A stretch of DNA of 64,000 bases, taken from positions 1 to 64,000 of the forward strand of contig JAGCWQ010000121.1 of NCBI GenBank assembly GCA_017961765.1, written 5' to 3'. A model generated the notes under the pieces. That model searched no databases. It saw only the letters and a program-made list of their open reading frames with translations, and had not been told where the DNA came from. The position numbers and the translations under genes were made by a program. This DNA is from Paludibacteraceae bacterium. GTDB taxonomy: Bacteria; Bacteroidota; Bacteroidia; Bacteroidales; Paludibacteraceae. This document shows, one piece after another, positions 26,196 through 35,050 of the stretch (position 1 is its first letter; each line of letters begins with the position of its first letter).

Positions 26196-29100
26196 GTGGG
26201 TGATTTTGATGCAGACGGACATCCCGAAGTGTTGTCAATAGGAATGTCCTCCATCGAATCTGGTCAAAATCTCCCAAATTGCTTCTTCCTGACAAAGATG
26301 GAATCCGTCGGAATTTCCAACCTTGTGTCTAGCATTACCACAAAATTCAGCGAAACAAGATTCACTTACGGAACCTTGTTCGACTCCAATCTTTACAAAC
26401 AGACTGATGTGGAGACAAATGGGAAAATCGTTTCTTGGCTACTTCCGTTAACTGTCGTAAAGAGAGCGGAGGTTAACAGGATCTATTATGACTACACATA
26501 TTCCGACGCCTTCATCGAAAGAAGCGGAAAAGGATTTTTGGGTTTCCGTAGCATTGACACTAAAAGTCTAGGATTGACGACCCAAACAACATTCACATTG
26601 TCAGCCACTCATGCTACACTAATACCAACATCCTCTCTGACAAAGAATGGTGAGACAAAAGTAAGCGAGACGCTTTCGACCATCTCGCTCACCCCCCTAT
26701 CGGAAGATTCAAAGGGGTTCTTCCTGCGCACCGAAAAGAATGTCACGACAAACCACTTGACAGGAAGTACGACAACCACCACCTATTCAAACTTCAACGA
26801 GTTCAACATTCCACAAAAAGAAAAGATAGCTTACAATGGCACAGGAATAGCATCGGAAACAACGCTGTCTAATTTCAAAAAAAACACAACCTACAACATA
26901 GCTGTTCCTCAAAAAAAAGTGGTGAAGTTGACCAACCAATCTGGTAGTCAATCAGAGACAACAACGTTTTCCTACGATTCGAAATATAGATTGACAAAAG
27001 AAGTTCATAGACCCAACACTCCATTGGCAGTAACCACATCCTTTAATTATGACTCGTTCGGAAATTGCATAAAATCAACGACTTCAGCTACTGGATGCGA
27101 AACTCATACAATCTCATATACATATTCTCCATCTGGCAGATTCCTAACATCCGTCACTCAAACGGATGGAAGCAAAACCACCTACACTATCGACGAAGAT
27201 TTCGTCCGTCCTATAAAGGAAGAGACCCAACAAGGAGCTCTCTCATTCACCACCCAATATTTAGTTTATGACGGATTCAACAATTGCACGGAAATGAAAC
27301 TTCCAAGTGGAGCAAAAATCATTACTAAGAACGAATATGAATCGGTTCCTGATAGGGGTCTCTATCGTGTGACAGTCTCTGGAGACGGAACGCCCACCTC
27401 CCGAAATTATTACGATGCACTGGGTAGAAAGACCATTTCCGAAGTGACTGGTCCTGATGGAGAAAAACGTATCCAACGTTTCTCCTACAACTCCCAAAAT
27501 TTACTGACCTATAAATCGGAAACATTCATTTCTCCGACTTATATGCCAAGTGGCAGTACGACTTGCACCAATTATAGATACGACACGTATGGTAGAATTA
27601 CCCAAATGGAAAACCTCATGGGACAAACCACCTACTCCTACAACGGCAAGAAAACGACCATCATTTCTCCTATGGGAAAACAAGTCAACGAATACAATGA
27701 GGCTGGGCAACTAATCAAAAGTACAGAAAACGGAAAATCGGTTACATTCTCCTACTATCCGTCAGGATTGCTATCCAAGGCGACCCCAGACGGCGAATCG
27801 CCGGTAACAATGAAATACGACGCAGCAGGCAACCGAACAAAAATCACAGACCCCGATGCCGGCGTCATCGAATGGGAATATGATGCTTACGGTAGAGAAA
27901 TATCCAAATTGGATGCAAAAATGTCTAGTACACCCATTGAAACCGTCTATGACACCTACGGACGAATTTCAAAAGTAACACAGGGAAGCGACTGGACAGC
28001 AGAATATTTCTACAACGCATCTGGATTATTGGAGAAAGAGACAAATGGAAACGGATATAAATGTCTCTATACCTACGACGAATACAAGAACCCGACCCAG
28101 ATCAAAGAGATCATTGACAACAAGCCGTTTACCACCCAATATTCCTACAGCAAGCCTTATTTAGGGCCTACAAAAGTGCGCTATCCTTCCGGCTATGAGG
28201 TCAGCTACGAATATGACAACATGGGCAACCTCCTCAGCATGAAAAATGGGGAGAAACTTCTTTGGAAGCCCATCTCATTCGATGCCCATGGGAATATAGC
28301 AAAGGCAAAAGCGGGTGATGTCGTCTATACGTACAATTACAACAAATTAGACCAACTGCTCCGAGAAACAGCCTACAAAGGTTCTGTCGGACTGATGGAT
28401 TTGAGTTATGAATACGACACCATGAACGACGTGGATGTGGAGGAAGGAGACGGACTTCCTCTCGCTCCAAAGAGCAAATACGATGCAATATTCAAGAATA
28501 CGGAGGAGTATCAATACGATTGTCTCCGTCTTGCAAAAGTAACAACGAGAAACAACAATAGCGGAACTGGCGGCCTTGTTAAATATGATGCGCACAACAA
28601 CATTAAGGAAGCAGCCGACTGCGGTTCGTTCTGCAGCATCTCCTATGGGGGCAACGGTCTCTCGCCTCACCAAGTCTCCTCAGTCAAATACTGTAACTAC
28701 ACACCGACAGGGGAACGAACCGTAAATTTCGACGGCTTCCGTATGGCGTCCCGAATCACATCTGGCCCTTACCAATATGACATCACTTATGGAAACAACC
28801 ATAGAAGAAGGATGACGGAGTTACGGAAGAACGGGCAACACATAAGGACACGATATTATACACTCAACCACGAGCGGGAGGTAAAGAATGGCAAAACAAA
28901 GAAAATTGACTATATTTACGCTCCAAACGGATTGGTGGCCATGCATATAGTGGAAGATGGGAAGGACTCCCTTTTCTATACAGCGACAGACCGGCAAGGC
29001 AGCCTGATGGCAGTGGCTTCCGAAAAAGGGAACCTTGTAGAACGCTTTGCCTACGACCCATGGGGGAAACGGCGCGACGTGAAAGAATGGCACTCGCACA

Positions 29101-30167
29101 GCGAGCCCTCCACGGGACGCTTCTACCGTGGCTACTGCATGCATGAGCATGTGGACGAATTAGGGTTGATTGATATGAACGGACGCATGTACGACCCACA
29201 TCTCTGCCAGTTCATCTCCACCGACCCCTACATTCAGAACCCTAACAGTTGGCTCAACTACAACCGCTACGCCTACTGCATGAACAACCCCGTTTTCTAC
29301 ACCGACCCAAGCGGGGAGTTGTTGGTGGCAAATATCATTGCCATAGCGGCATGCGCCTACATCGGAGGCATGGCTGCCAACGTAGGCTACAGCAACAATG
29401 CCATGGACTGCACCGCATGGGATTGGAGCAGCAGTGCCACCTATACGGGCATCATCTCTGGAGCCATGAGCGGATGCTCCATCTTAGGCTATCCAATTTG
29501 CCTACCTCAAGCCCGAGGAATCATCCCCAACGCCTTACTTCAGTGCGGCTTCAACGCATCCACCACTGCCGTAAACTGTGCTATTGACAACAAGCCTTTC
29601 TTCAAAAATGCCATCGGCCCAGCCGTCACGGGTCTCGTCGCTGGAGGTGTGACAGGCTATCTGCTTGCCAAGGAGAATGGAGCAAATATCTGGACGGGGA
29701 ATAAATACACTAATGAAATAACATTTTTCGACAAACCCAAAGATATGGATGGGCGACATCAACCCGACCCAAGGCGAGATTGCTATGCCTACTCATCCGA
29801 GTATGCGGACAAGGGACATGAAAACAGACCAGCGGAATATTTCATGAAAATTAATTCGAGAAAAGATGGTGGCGGAGATCCGACCACCTTATTGAAAGGA
29901 AGCAAAGAAAGCATATACGATTTCGAATTGGCAAAATTCAATGCATTAGGATCTGGACACGCTGAATTTGTGGGAAATGTCTCTATCGGAGATCCCAATG
30001 ATCCGACCTCTCATTGGGTAAATATAGTAGAAGTGAAAATAGCAATTAAAACAAACTGTTTTGGCCGTTCCAAACCAGTCATACGTTCTTCCAAAATCTG
30101 GGATCCTATAGATGGACAATTTAAGAGCGGAGGCAGATTTAAATATATAGGCATTATTCAATATTAA
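26196..30167 (+). CDS. C-terminal fragment of RHS protein: RHS/YD repeats, core and candidate toxin domain
   Basis: Open from 26082; the first possible start, GTG 26196, falls inside an FG-GAP repeat and has no leader, so it is probably not a real start. Contents: a last FG-GAP (DFDADGHPE), about 25 YD/RHS repeats between roughly 26.9 and 28.9 kb (for example YDAAGNRTKITDPDAGVIEW), and the RHS core near 29160-29320 (GLIDMNGRMYDPHLCQFIST, NRYAYCMNNPVFYTDPSGE). After the core come about 130 residues rich in Gly/Ala with hydrophobic runs, then a C-terminal domain of about 150 residues. That domain has Cys (RRDCYAYSS, codon at 29781), His (TSHWVNIVEV, 30012) and Asp (KIWDPIDGQF, 30102), an order and context like papain-fold toxin domains. 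The toxin assignment is inference. Confidence 0.75.
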   Translation: MGDFDADGHPEVLSIGMSSIESGQNLPNCFFLTKMESVGISNLVSSITTKFSETRFTYGTLFDSNLYKQTDVETNGKIVSWLLPLTVVKRAEVNRIYYDYTYSDAFIERSGKGFLGFRSIDTKSLGLTTQTTFTLSATHATLIPTSSLTKNGETKVSETLSTISLTPLSEDSKGFFLRTEKNVTTNHLTGSTTTTTYSNFNEFNIPQKEKIAYNGTGIASETTLSNFKKNTTYNIAVPQKKVVKLTNQSGSQSETTTFSYDSKYRLTKEVHRPNTPLAVTTSFNYDSFGNCIKSTTSATGCETHTISYTYSPSGRFLTSVTQTDGSKTTYTIDEDFVRPIKEETQQGALSFTTQYLVYDGFNNCTEMKLPSGAKIITKNEYESVPDRGLYRVTVSGDGTPTSRNYYDALGRKTISEVTGPDGEKRIQRFSYNSQNLLTYKSETFISPTYMPSGSTTCTNYRYDTYGRITQMENLMGQTTYSYNGKKTTIISPMGKQVNEYNEAGQLIKSTENGKSVTFSYYPSGLLSKATPDGESPVTMKYDAAGNRTKITDPDAGVIEWEYDAYGREISKLDAKMSSTPIETVYDTYGRISKVTQGSDWTAEYFYNASGLLEKETNGNGYKCLYTYDEYKNPTQIKEIIDNKPFTTQYSYSKPYLGPTKVRYPSGYEVSYEYDNMGNLLSMKNGEKLLWKPISFDAHGNIAKAKAGDVVYTYNYNKLDQLLRETAYKGSVGLMDLSYEYDTMNDVDVEEGDGLPLAPKSKYDAIFKNTEEYQYDCLRLAKVTTRNNNSGTGGLVKYDAHNNIKEAADCGSFCSISYGGNGLSPHQVSSVKYCNYTPTGERTVNFDGFRMASRITSGPYQYDITYGNNHRRRMTELRKNGQHIRTRYYTLNHEREVKNGKTKKIDYIYAPNGLVAMHIVEDGKDSLFYTATDRQGSLMAVASEKGNLVERFAYDPWGKRRDVKEWHSHSEPSTGRFYRGYCMHEHVDELGLIDMNGRMYDPHLCQFISTDPYIQNPNSWLNYNRYAYCMNNPVFYTDPSGELLVANIIAIAACAYIGGMAANVGYSNNAMDCTAWDWSSSATYTGIISGAMSGCSILGYPICLPQARGIIPNALLQCGFNASTTAVNCAIDNKPFFKNAIGPAVTGLVAGGVTGYLLAKENGANIWTGNKYTNEITFFDKPKDMDGRHQPDPRRDCYAYSSEYADKGHENRPAEYFMKINSRKDGGGDPTTLLKGSKESIYDFELAKFNALGSGHAEFVGNVSIGDPNDPTSHWVNIVEVKIAIKTNCFGRSKPVIRSSKIWDPIDGQFKSGGRFKYIGIIQY

Positions 30168-30179
30168 ATCAATAAAAAA

Positions 30180-30977
30180 ATGAAAAAAATATATTGCACA
30201 CTATTATATATCATTTTCTCATTGAACTGCATTGGCATCCTTGCGCAATCAACTGAAATTGAGCAAGAATACGCAGACAAAATATGCCAAAAGGTCAAGG
30301 CCATACATCCTTATTATCAGGAGCTAATAAAGGAACAATTTAGGCAAAATGGTGACTCCACAAATGTCGACGACATTACATTCTTGAACATTTACACTGT
30401 CTATGCGACAAAAAAGGCAGTAAAAGAAAAAAGGAAAAATATAAATAGAATTATGATAGAAAGAATCGAAGACATACCTCCAATTCCATTAAAAAAAGAA
30501 GATTTGCTAACATACATTGACCCTAAGAAAATCGATTGTAAATTTTGTTTCTTGTACAAAGATTCCGTCTATATGGGACTTATGATTCCCTATATGAATA
30601 GGAAAAACAAATGGAGCTATGGAGGAACACATTACTATTGCATGGATATTGACGAAAGAAACGCATTATACAAAATTGTCAGGGAAGTCAAACCCGAAGT
30701 GATATTCGAGATTTGTCAAAACATAACCTATTTCTTCATAAAAGAAAAGAAAATATATGGCATAATCTACGACACTTCTCGAAAAGAGTATCTTATGGTT
30801 TCTTTAAAAGAATACATTGACAAAGAGCTCACCCAAGAAAACTCGCCATTCTGCAAGAAAAAGAGCATGGGAGCTTTATGCAGAGAATACCCATATAACG
30901 TAAAAATAGAGATATGGGAATGGGACAAACATAGTAATTGCGAAAAAGCCCATAAAAAATGGCTACGCAAACATTGA
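30180..30977 (+). CDS. exported protein, candidate immunity protein A1 of RHS locus
   Basis: 265 residues with a signal peptide (cleavage after ILA-Q, about residue 22) and no lipobox, so probably periplasmic. It lies 12 bp after the RHS stop. It is clearly paralogous to the genes at 31802 and 32619: shared blocks YADKICQKVKAI, NGDSTNVDDI, FLNIYTVYATKKA, YIDPKKIDCK, ALYKIVREVKPEVIFEICQN, YFFIKEKKIYGIIYD, SLKEYIDKE and a C-terminal KKWLRKH. I do not recognise a named family. Tight linkage to a polymorphic-toxin-like gene and tandem paralogs are the usual setting for immunity genes; that is inference. Confidence 0.7.
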   Translation: MKKIYCTLLYIIFSLNCIGILAQSTEIEQEYADKICQKVKAIHPYYQELIKEQFRQNGDSTNVDDITFLNIYTVYATKKAVKEKRKNINRIMIERIEDIPPIPLKKEDLLTYIDPKKIDCKFCFLYKDSVYMGLMIPYMNRKNKWSYGGTHYYCMDIDERNALYKIVREVKPEVIFEICQNITYFFIKEKKIYGIIYDTSRKEYLMVSLKEYIDKELTQENSPFCKKKSMGALCREYPYNVKIEIWEWDKHSNCEKAHKKWLRKH

Positions 30978-31081
30978 CAAAAAATCGTTCACAAACAGAC
31001 AGGACTGATGCTCCGCAGCATAGACGATTAGGTAGAAAGCATTTCCTCTGAGTAACAGATTGTTCCACAGGCACTGTCGGT

Positions 31082-31190
31082 TGAGAAATATGACAAGAGG
31101 GTAGAAAAAATCACAAGGGAGAGTCCAAAGAATCAAATAAATATTTACAAGCCATTGGTTGCGAAACAATTATGGTATCTTTGCCGAGCA
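31082..31190 (+). pseudogene. decayed 3' end of a 33451-type gene
   Basis: This noncoding stretch aligns with the last codons and the region after the gene at 33451-34314. Shared blocks: AAAATCACAAGGGA versus AAAACCACAGGGA, ATCAAATAAATATTT versus ATCAGATAAATATTT, then CAATTAT and ATCTTT at matching spacing. The sequence just after the upstream gene (CAAAAAATCGTTCACA at 30978) also matches that before 33451 (CAAAAGATCGCTCACA). It appears that a former A-type plus B-type gene pair lost its B gene here. Confidence 0.45.
31176..31183 (+). promoter_or_regulatory. -7 box upstream of the 31237 gene
   Basis: TATCTTTG fits TAnnTTTG, with TTGG at 31155-31158 about 17 bp upstream as a possible -33 element. 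The gene starts 54 bp downstream, so the later genes of the array may be transcribed independently of the broken RHS gene. Confidence 0.5.
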
Positions 31191-31236
31191 ACCATTTATT
31201 ATTTGAATAGTGCTGTCAAATCGTAACAGGAGTCAA

Positions 31237-31812
31237 ATGAAAACAATTATTTTAACATTAGCATTGTTTCCAATCCTCATATATGGACAAACGTTAGAGC
31301 AGGATATTGCCGATGAGTACTCAAAATTAAACCAACAAGCTTACCTGCAAGCGATTACAGAACTAGTTGGCGTTGACTGCATAAACGGAGAAAAGAGTAA
31401 GGACGAATGGGAGAAAGATATGTTCCTTAGCACAACCAACTCCCAACAGTCGAAATTTGTTTTGAATTTAATCATAGAGAAAGATTTGTCAGTCAAGGTT
31501 GATACAAATCATTTGAAATTCAACATATTCGACTTAGACAAAAACGCAAATAATTGTCTATTTGTCATGGACGATAAGTGTTTATTCTACAGTTGGTATT
31601 TACCTTGGATCGGTTCCCCTAAAATGGCAAAACGAGCCAACAAAGCGATGGGAAAGATTCTAAAAAAGAACCCCACCCACCTACTTTCATGTCACGATAT
31701 TTTCGGGTTGCTATATATGCTTTCCAGCAAGATATATGTTTATGACCTCCTAAAGGGGAAGGAATACGAACTAGACTACTACATGCACAATATTTATAAA
31801 AATGACAAGTAG
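31237..31812 (+). CDS. exported protein B1, candidate immunity family member
   Basis: 191 residues from ATG 31237, preceded by AGGAG at a normal distance; a GTG at 31210 would add nine residues before the signal peptide. Signal peptide 1-17 (LALFPILIYG-Q). The C-terminal half (KKNPTHLLS ... KIYVYDLLKGKEYELDYYMH) resembles that of the gene at 33451 (KQNPELILT ... KIYVYDLINEKGVELNDYIK), and more remotely the 'IYGIIYD...SLKEYID' end of the A-type genes. Its last 11 bp overlap the next gene. Function unknown; the immunity role is inferred from position. Confidence 0.65.
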   Translation: MKTIILTLALFPILIYGQTLEQDIADEYSKLNQQAYLQAITELVGVDCINGEKSKDEWEKDMFLSTTNSQQSKFVLNLIIEKDLSVKVDTNHLKFNIFDLDKNANNCLFVMDDKCLFYSWYLPWIGSPKMAKRANKAMGKILKKNPTHLLSCHDIFGLLYMLSSKIYVYDLLKGKEYELDYYMHNIYKNDK

Positions 31813-32593
31813 GATTTTCATCATATTATGGGCTATTCATTTGCTTTTTAGCATAACCACCCACGCCCAATCCGTTGAGCAAGAAGCCGAATACGCAGAC
31901 AAGATATGCGAAAAGATCAAGTCCATACAGCCTCGTTATCAAAAACTGGTTGTAGAGCAATTCAAGAAGAATGGAGATTCGACAAATGTGGATGACATTG
32001 ATTTCTTGAACATTTACACAGTTTATGCAACAAAAAAAGCAGGAAGGATACAAAAGCGGCAATTGTACTCATATCCATCTGAAGATCCACTTTCAAGATT
32101 ACTAAATTGGATAGACCCTCCTATCCCATTTAAGAAAGAGGACTTATTAACGTACATTGACCCTAAAAAGATAGATTGCAAACATTCATTACTCTATAAA
32201 GATTCCAATTATATTGGCATAATGGTGCCTTATGCGAACCAAAAGGAAAGGTGGATTTTTGCTCCACCTCCATTCTATTTCATTAACGTAAAAGAAAAAA
32301 ATGCTCTATGGAAAATGGTGAAAGAAGTCAGACCTGATGTTATATTCGAAATATGTCAAGGATTCGAGTATTTCTTCATAAAAGACAAGAGAATATATGG
32401 CATTATTTACGACTTAGACCATCAAGAATACTCTACGGTTTCATTTAAAGAGTATATAGAAAAGAGGATAACCACATTAGAAGAGATATTAAACTTAAAG
32501 AAAGAAGATAAGGGAGAAATACCCATCGAAGCATTATCTAGAGAATATCCATTTGATGTAAAATATGAGATTTGGGAGAAAAAAAATGAGTAG
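31802..32593 (+). CDS. exported protein A2, candidate immunity family member
   Basis: 263 residues; signal peptide to about residue 22 (ITTHA-Q). Near identical to the 32619 product over residues 23-75 (SVEQEAEYADKIC, IQPRYQKLVVEQFKKNGDS) and then diverges, with an insert around QLYSYPSEDPLSRLLNWIDP. It lacks the conserved KWLRKH tail, ending EIWEKKNE. High identity at the N-terminus against divergence in the middle suggests recombination or diversifying selection between paralogs. It overlaps the preceding gene by 11 bp. Confidence 0.7.
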   Translation: MTSRIFIILWAIHLLFSITTHAQSVEQEAEYADKICEKIKSIQPRYQKLVVEQFKKNGDSTNVDDIDFLNIYTVYATKKAGRIQKRQLYSYPSEDPLSRLLNWIDPPIPFKKEDLLTYIDPKKIDCKHSLLYKDSNYIGIMVPYANQKERWIFAPPPFYFINVKEKNALWKMVKEVRPDVIFEICQGFEYFFIKDKRIYGIIYDLDHQEYSTVSFKEYIEKRITTLEEILNLKKEDKGEIPIEALSREYPFDVKYEIWEKKNE

Positions 32594-32618
32594 AAACTAA
32601 GAAACTGATTTTTTGACA

Positions 32619-33413
32619 ATGAGTAAATTTTCACACATATTACCTTTCATCCTTTTCTGGTGCACCCTAAACACCCATGCTCAATCCGTTGAGCAAGAAG
32701 CCGAATACGCAGACAAAATATGCAAAAAGGTCAAGGCCATACAGCCTCGTTATCAGAAACTGGTTGTAGAGCAATTCAAGAAGAATGGAGATTCAATAAA
32801 TGTAGATGACATAGATTTTTTGAACATATATACAATTTACGCCAACAAGGAAGCAATGAGGATTCAAAGGAAACATGCTAAAACCATACATGACAAACCA
32901 TTTGTCCCGTTGAAGAAAAAGGAATTGCTAACTTATTTAGACTTGAAGAAAATAGACTGCACTCATTCTTTTTTATATAAAGATTCTATTTATATCGGCA
33001 TGATGGTGCCCTTTGTAAATGAAAGGAAAAAATGGGTTTATATGTCTATTCCTTTTTATTGCATGGAGGAAGAAAATAAAAACAAAAAAAATGCATTATA
33101 TAAACTTGTTGCTGAGGTTAAACCAGACGTGACCTTTGAAATATGTCAAAATTTTGAGTATTTCTTTATAAAGGAAGGCAGAATATATGGTGTGATTTAT
33201 GACACAAACAATCAAGCGTACTCCATGGTTTCGTTAAAAGAATATATAGATAGAGAAATAACTGAAATTCCATTAGGCAAAAAAAGCATTGAATTCATAG
33301 ATCGAGAATACCCTATATATAGAGTGAAGTATCCAGTTTGGAAGAGAGACAAACGATATGAAAAAAGCAGTAATTGCCAAGAAGCCCATGAAAAATGGCT
33401 ACGCAAACATTGA
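32619..33413 (+). CDS. exported protein A3, candidate immunity family member
   Basis: 264 residues from ATG 32619 (a TTG two codons earlier is also possible). Signal peptide to about residue 22 (LNTHA-Q). All blocks of the A family are present, including VDDIDFLNIYTIYANKEA, ALYKLVAEVKPDVTFEICQN, YFFIKEGRIYGVIYD and the C-terminal SNCQEAHEKWLRKH, almost the same as the tail of the 30180 product. It is followed 37 bp later by the B-type gene, an A-B order matching the decayed pair at 30180-31190. Confidence 0.7.
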   Translation: MSKFSHILPFILFWCTLNTHAQSVEQEAEYADKICKKVKAIQPRYQKLVVEQFKKNGDSINVDDIDFLNIYTIYANKEAMRIQRKHAKTIHDKPFVPLKKKELLTYLDLKKIDCTHSFLYKDSIYIGMMVPFVNERKKWVYMSIPFYCMEEENKNKKNALYKLVAEVKPDVTFEICQNFEYFFIKEGRIYGVIYDTNNQAYSMVSLKEYIDREITEIPLGKKSIEFIDREYPIYRVKYPVWKRDKRYEKSSNCQEAHEKWLRKH

Positions 33414-33450
33414 CAAAAGATCGCTCACAGAACTAACATAGTAACACATC

Positions 33451-34314
33451 ATGAAACATATTGTATTTGCTATTTTATTATCCTTTTCGTGCCAATTGGC
33501 CACTTCGCATGAGACGATTGACCGATTGAAATCTTTTTGCGAACAAGCTGACATGGAATGCTACTATTCCATGATTGAGAAGAATGTCAATACTTTTTTT
33601 CGCCAAGAACACCAGAATTGGAAGAGGGACTCTCTCGGAATGCCATGCGAGGAGATAGAGATAAAGTACGACAAAGGGAAACCTTTCTTAGTGACAAAAC
33701 ACGTCAAAATAACGACTCCCTGCTGTGATGTTGTCAGCGAGACCTCCCAGATTGTCCCCATGCTTGCCATTCAATTCGTAGGGACTGACTCCTACAAAGA
33801 GGGAGACAATCTCTACGACTACATTCGGATCGACAGCACCATCGTCTTCTCTATAGCTAGTGTCAACAATCGTCATAAGACAACCGCCTTCCTTCATTTT
33901 TGGAGGGGCTATTTTGGATACACTGAAGTCGAAAGACATTCCCTATTCTATCTCAAGAAGAAATACTCTAAAAAGATGGCAACTATCTATAGTCATTTGC
34001 CTTACGCCATCCAAAAGATTCAAAAACAGAACCCCGAATTGATATTGACATCCCCCTTCCGCTACGATTACTTAGGGAGCTCCCGTGTCTATTCCAAAGG
34101 TGGCGAAATCCTTTTTATCAAGGATAATAAAATCTACGTTTACGACCTTATAAACGAGAAGGGAGTAGAACTTAACGATTACATAAAAAGAAATTTCAGG
34201 CTTGAGGAGATCCGCTCGCTTAACCAAACGTACATACCATACATATACTCAAATGATATGAAAGGGAAAACCACAGGGAACACTCCCAAGGATCAGATAA
34301 ATATTTGTAAATAA
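33451..34314 (+). CDS. exported protein B2, candidate immunity family member
   Basis: 287 residues; signal peptide to about residue 19 (CQLATS-HET). It has a Cys-rich N-terminal region (FCEQADMECYYSMIEKN; TTPCCDVVSE) and a C-terminal KIYVYDLINEKGVELNDYIK shared with the 31237 gene. It is more GC-rich and closer in codon use to housekeeping genes than its AT-rich neighbours. It ends the array; a separate promoter box for the next gene lies downstream. Family not recognised. Confidence 0.65.
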   Translation: MKHIVFAILLSFSCQLATSHETIDRLKSFCEQADMECYYSMIEKNVNTFFRQEHQNWKRDSLGMPCEEIEIKYDKGKPFLVTKHVKITTPCCDVVSETSQIVPMLAIQFVGTDSYKEGDNLYDYIRIDSTIVFSIASVNNRHKTTAFLHFWRGYFGYTEVERHSLFYLKKKYSKKMATIYSHLPYAIQKIQKQNPELILTSPFRYDYLGSSRVYSKGGEILFIKDNKIYVYDLINEKGVELNDYIKRNFRLEEIRSLNQTYIPYIYSNDMKGKTTGNTPKDQINICK

Positions 34315-34403
34315 ATTATCGGCTGCAAGGCAATTATAAACATCTTTATTGCAAAAGAACTTTTTTTGTTCAATGAACTGCGGGAATTAAGAATTTATTT
34401 TCA

Positions 34404-34411
34404 TACATTTG
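34404..34411 (+). promoter_or_regulatory. -7 box of the 34440 lipoprotein gene
   Basis: TACATTTG fits TAnnTTTG, 28 bp before the ATG at 34440. Confidence 0.45.
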
Positions 34412-34439
34412 CGGCATTTAAAACTTTAAAAGAAAAATT

Positions 34440-34859
34440 ATGATAAAAAGATTAATTATCGCCATGATGGCGATTTGTGCTGCTCTTACATTTTCTTGCT
34501 GCAGCAGTGATGACGATGACGACAACGGTTCTTACAATGGACAACCACTCACCACTTGGTCTGATCTAGTTTCCGAAGACGGAAATGACTGGTTGAAGGA
34601 TTTCCCTGAAGTTCCTGGAAAATTCGTTGAGATTTCAATGTCTTCAAACGGTTTGACACAAATTGCAGTCACGGTCCCAGATAAAGACCAAAGTTTCGCT
34701 GATGAATACGCTTCAAAGGTCGCAAGCACTTCTGGATTCTCAAAAGTCATGAGCAACTGGTACGAGAAAGGCAAACTTTCCGTAAACATTAGCTATATGG
34801 AGGCAGAGGGTCAAAAAGTTTGCACGTTCCAATTCGTCAAAAACGCAACTAGTTTTTAA
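34440..34859 (+). CDS. small hypothetical lipoprotein, probably surface-exposed
   Basis: 139 residues. Signal peptide with lipobox ahead of SCCSSDDDDDNG. The acidic run right after the lipid-bearing Cys matches the lipoprotein export signal (for example SDDDD in Bacteroides fragilis) that directs lipoproteins to the outer face. The mature part is about 110 residues with WSDLVSEDGNDWLKDFPEVP and KVMSNWYEKGKLSVNISY; I recognise no family. Promoter box and terminator frame it as a single gene. Confidence 0.7.
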   Translation: MIKRLIIAMMAICAALTFSCCSSDDDDDNGSYNGQPLTTWSDLVSEDGNDWLKDFPEVPGKFVEISMSSNGLTQIAVTVPDKDQSFADEYASKVASTSGFSKVMSNWYEKGKLSVNISYMEAEGQKVCTFQFVKNATSF

Positions 34860-34886
34860 AATAAACCAAGTTTCAATAGACCAAAA

Positions 34887-34918
34887 AAGAGGGTGTATCA
34901 AAACGATACGCCCTCTTT
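34887..34918 (+). terminator. terminator after 34440 lipoprotein gene
   Basis: 14-bp stem AAAGAGGGTGTATC / GATACGCCCTCTTT with one G-U pair. It lies between convergent genes. Confidence 0.75.
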
Positions 34919-35050
34919 CGTATTACTACATGCCTATTTTAGGCAGAATGATTTTTCGGATTATCCTATTACTATACTAGCACTACCCCATTACTAACAG
35001 ACTTGGCTCACAGCCAAAGAATAGCGTTCCGCTCTTGGGGGAACAAGATT

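Larger units (their letters stand above)
24174..30167 (+). pseudogene. giant SpvB/FG-GAP/RHS protein gene interrupted by one in-frame TGA
   Basis: One continuous reading frame of 1,997 codons from ATG 24174 to TAA 30165-30167, broken only by TGA at 26079-26081 (codon 636). Both sides are in the same phase and belong to the same repeat: an FG-GAP unit reads DFNGDGKSDIII before the stop and NNKGEKIIW after it, where a Trp would fit, so TGG to TGA is the simplest explanation. No frameshift is needed. The order is signal peptide, SpvB-like N-terminus, FG-GAP/VCBS repeats, YD/RHS repeats, RHS core and a variable C-terminal domain. In intact form this would be a polymorphic toxin or surface RHS protein. 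A sequencing error, a recent nonsense mutation or readthrough cannot be told apart here. Confidence 0.8.
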
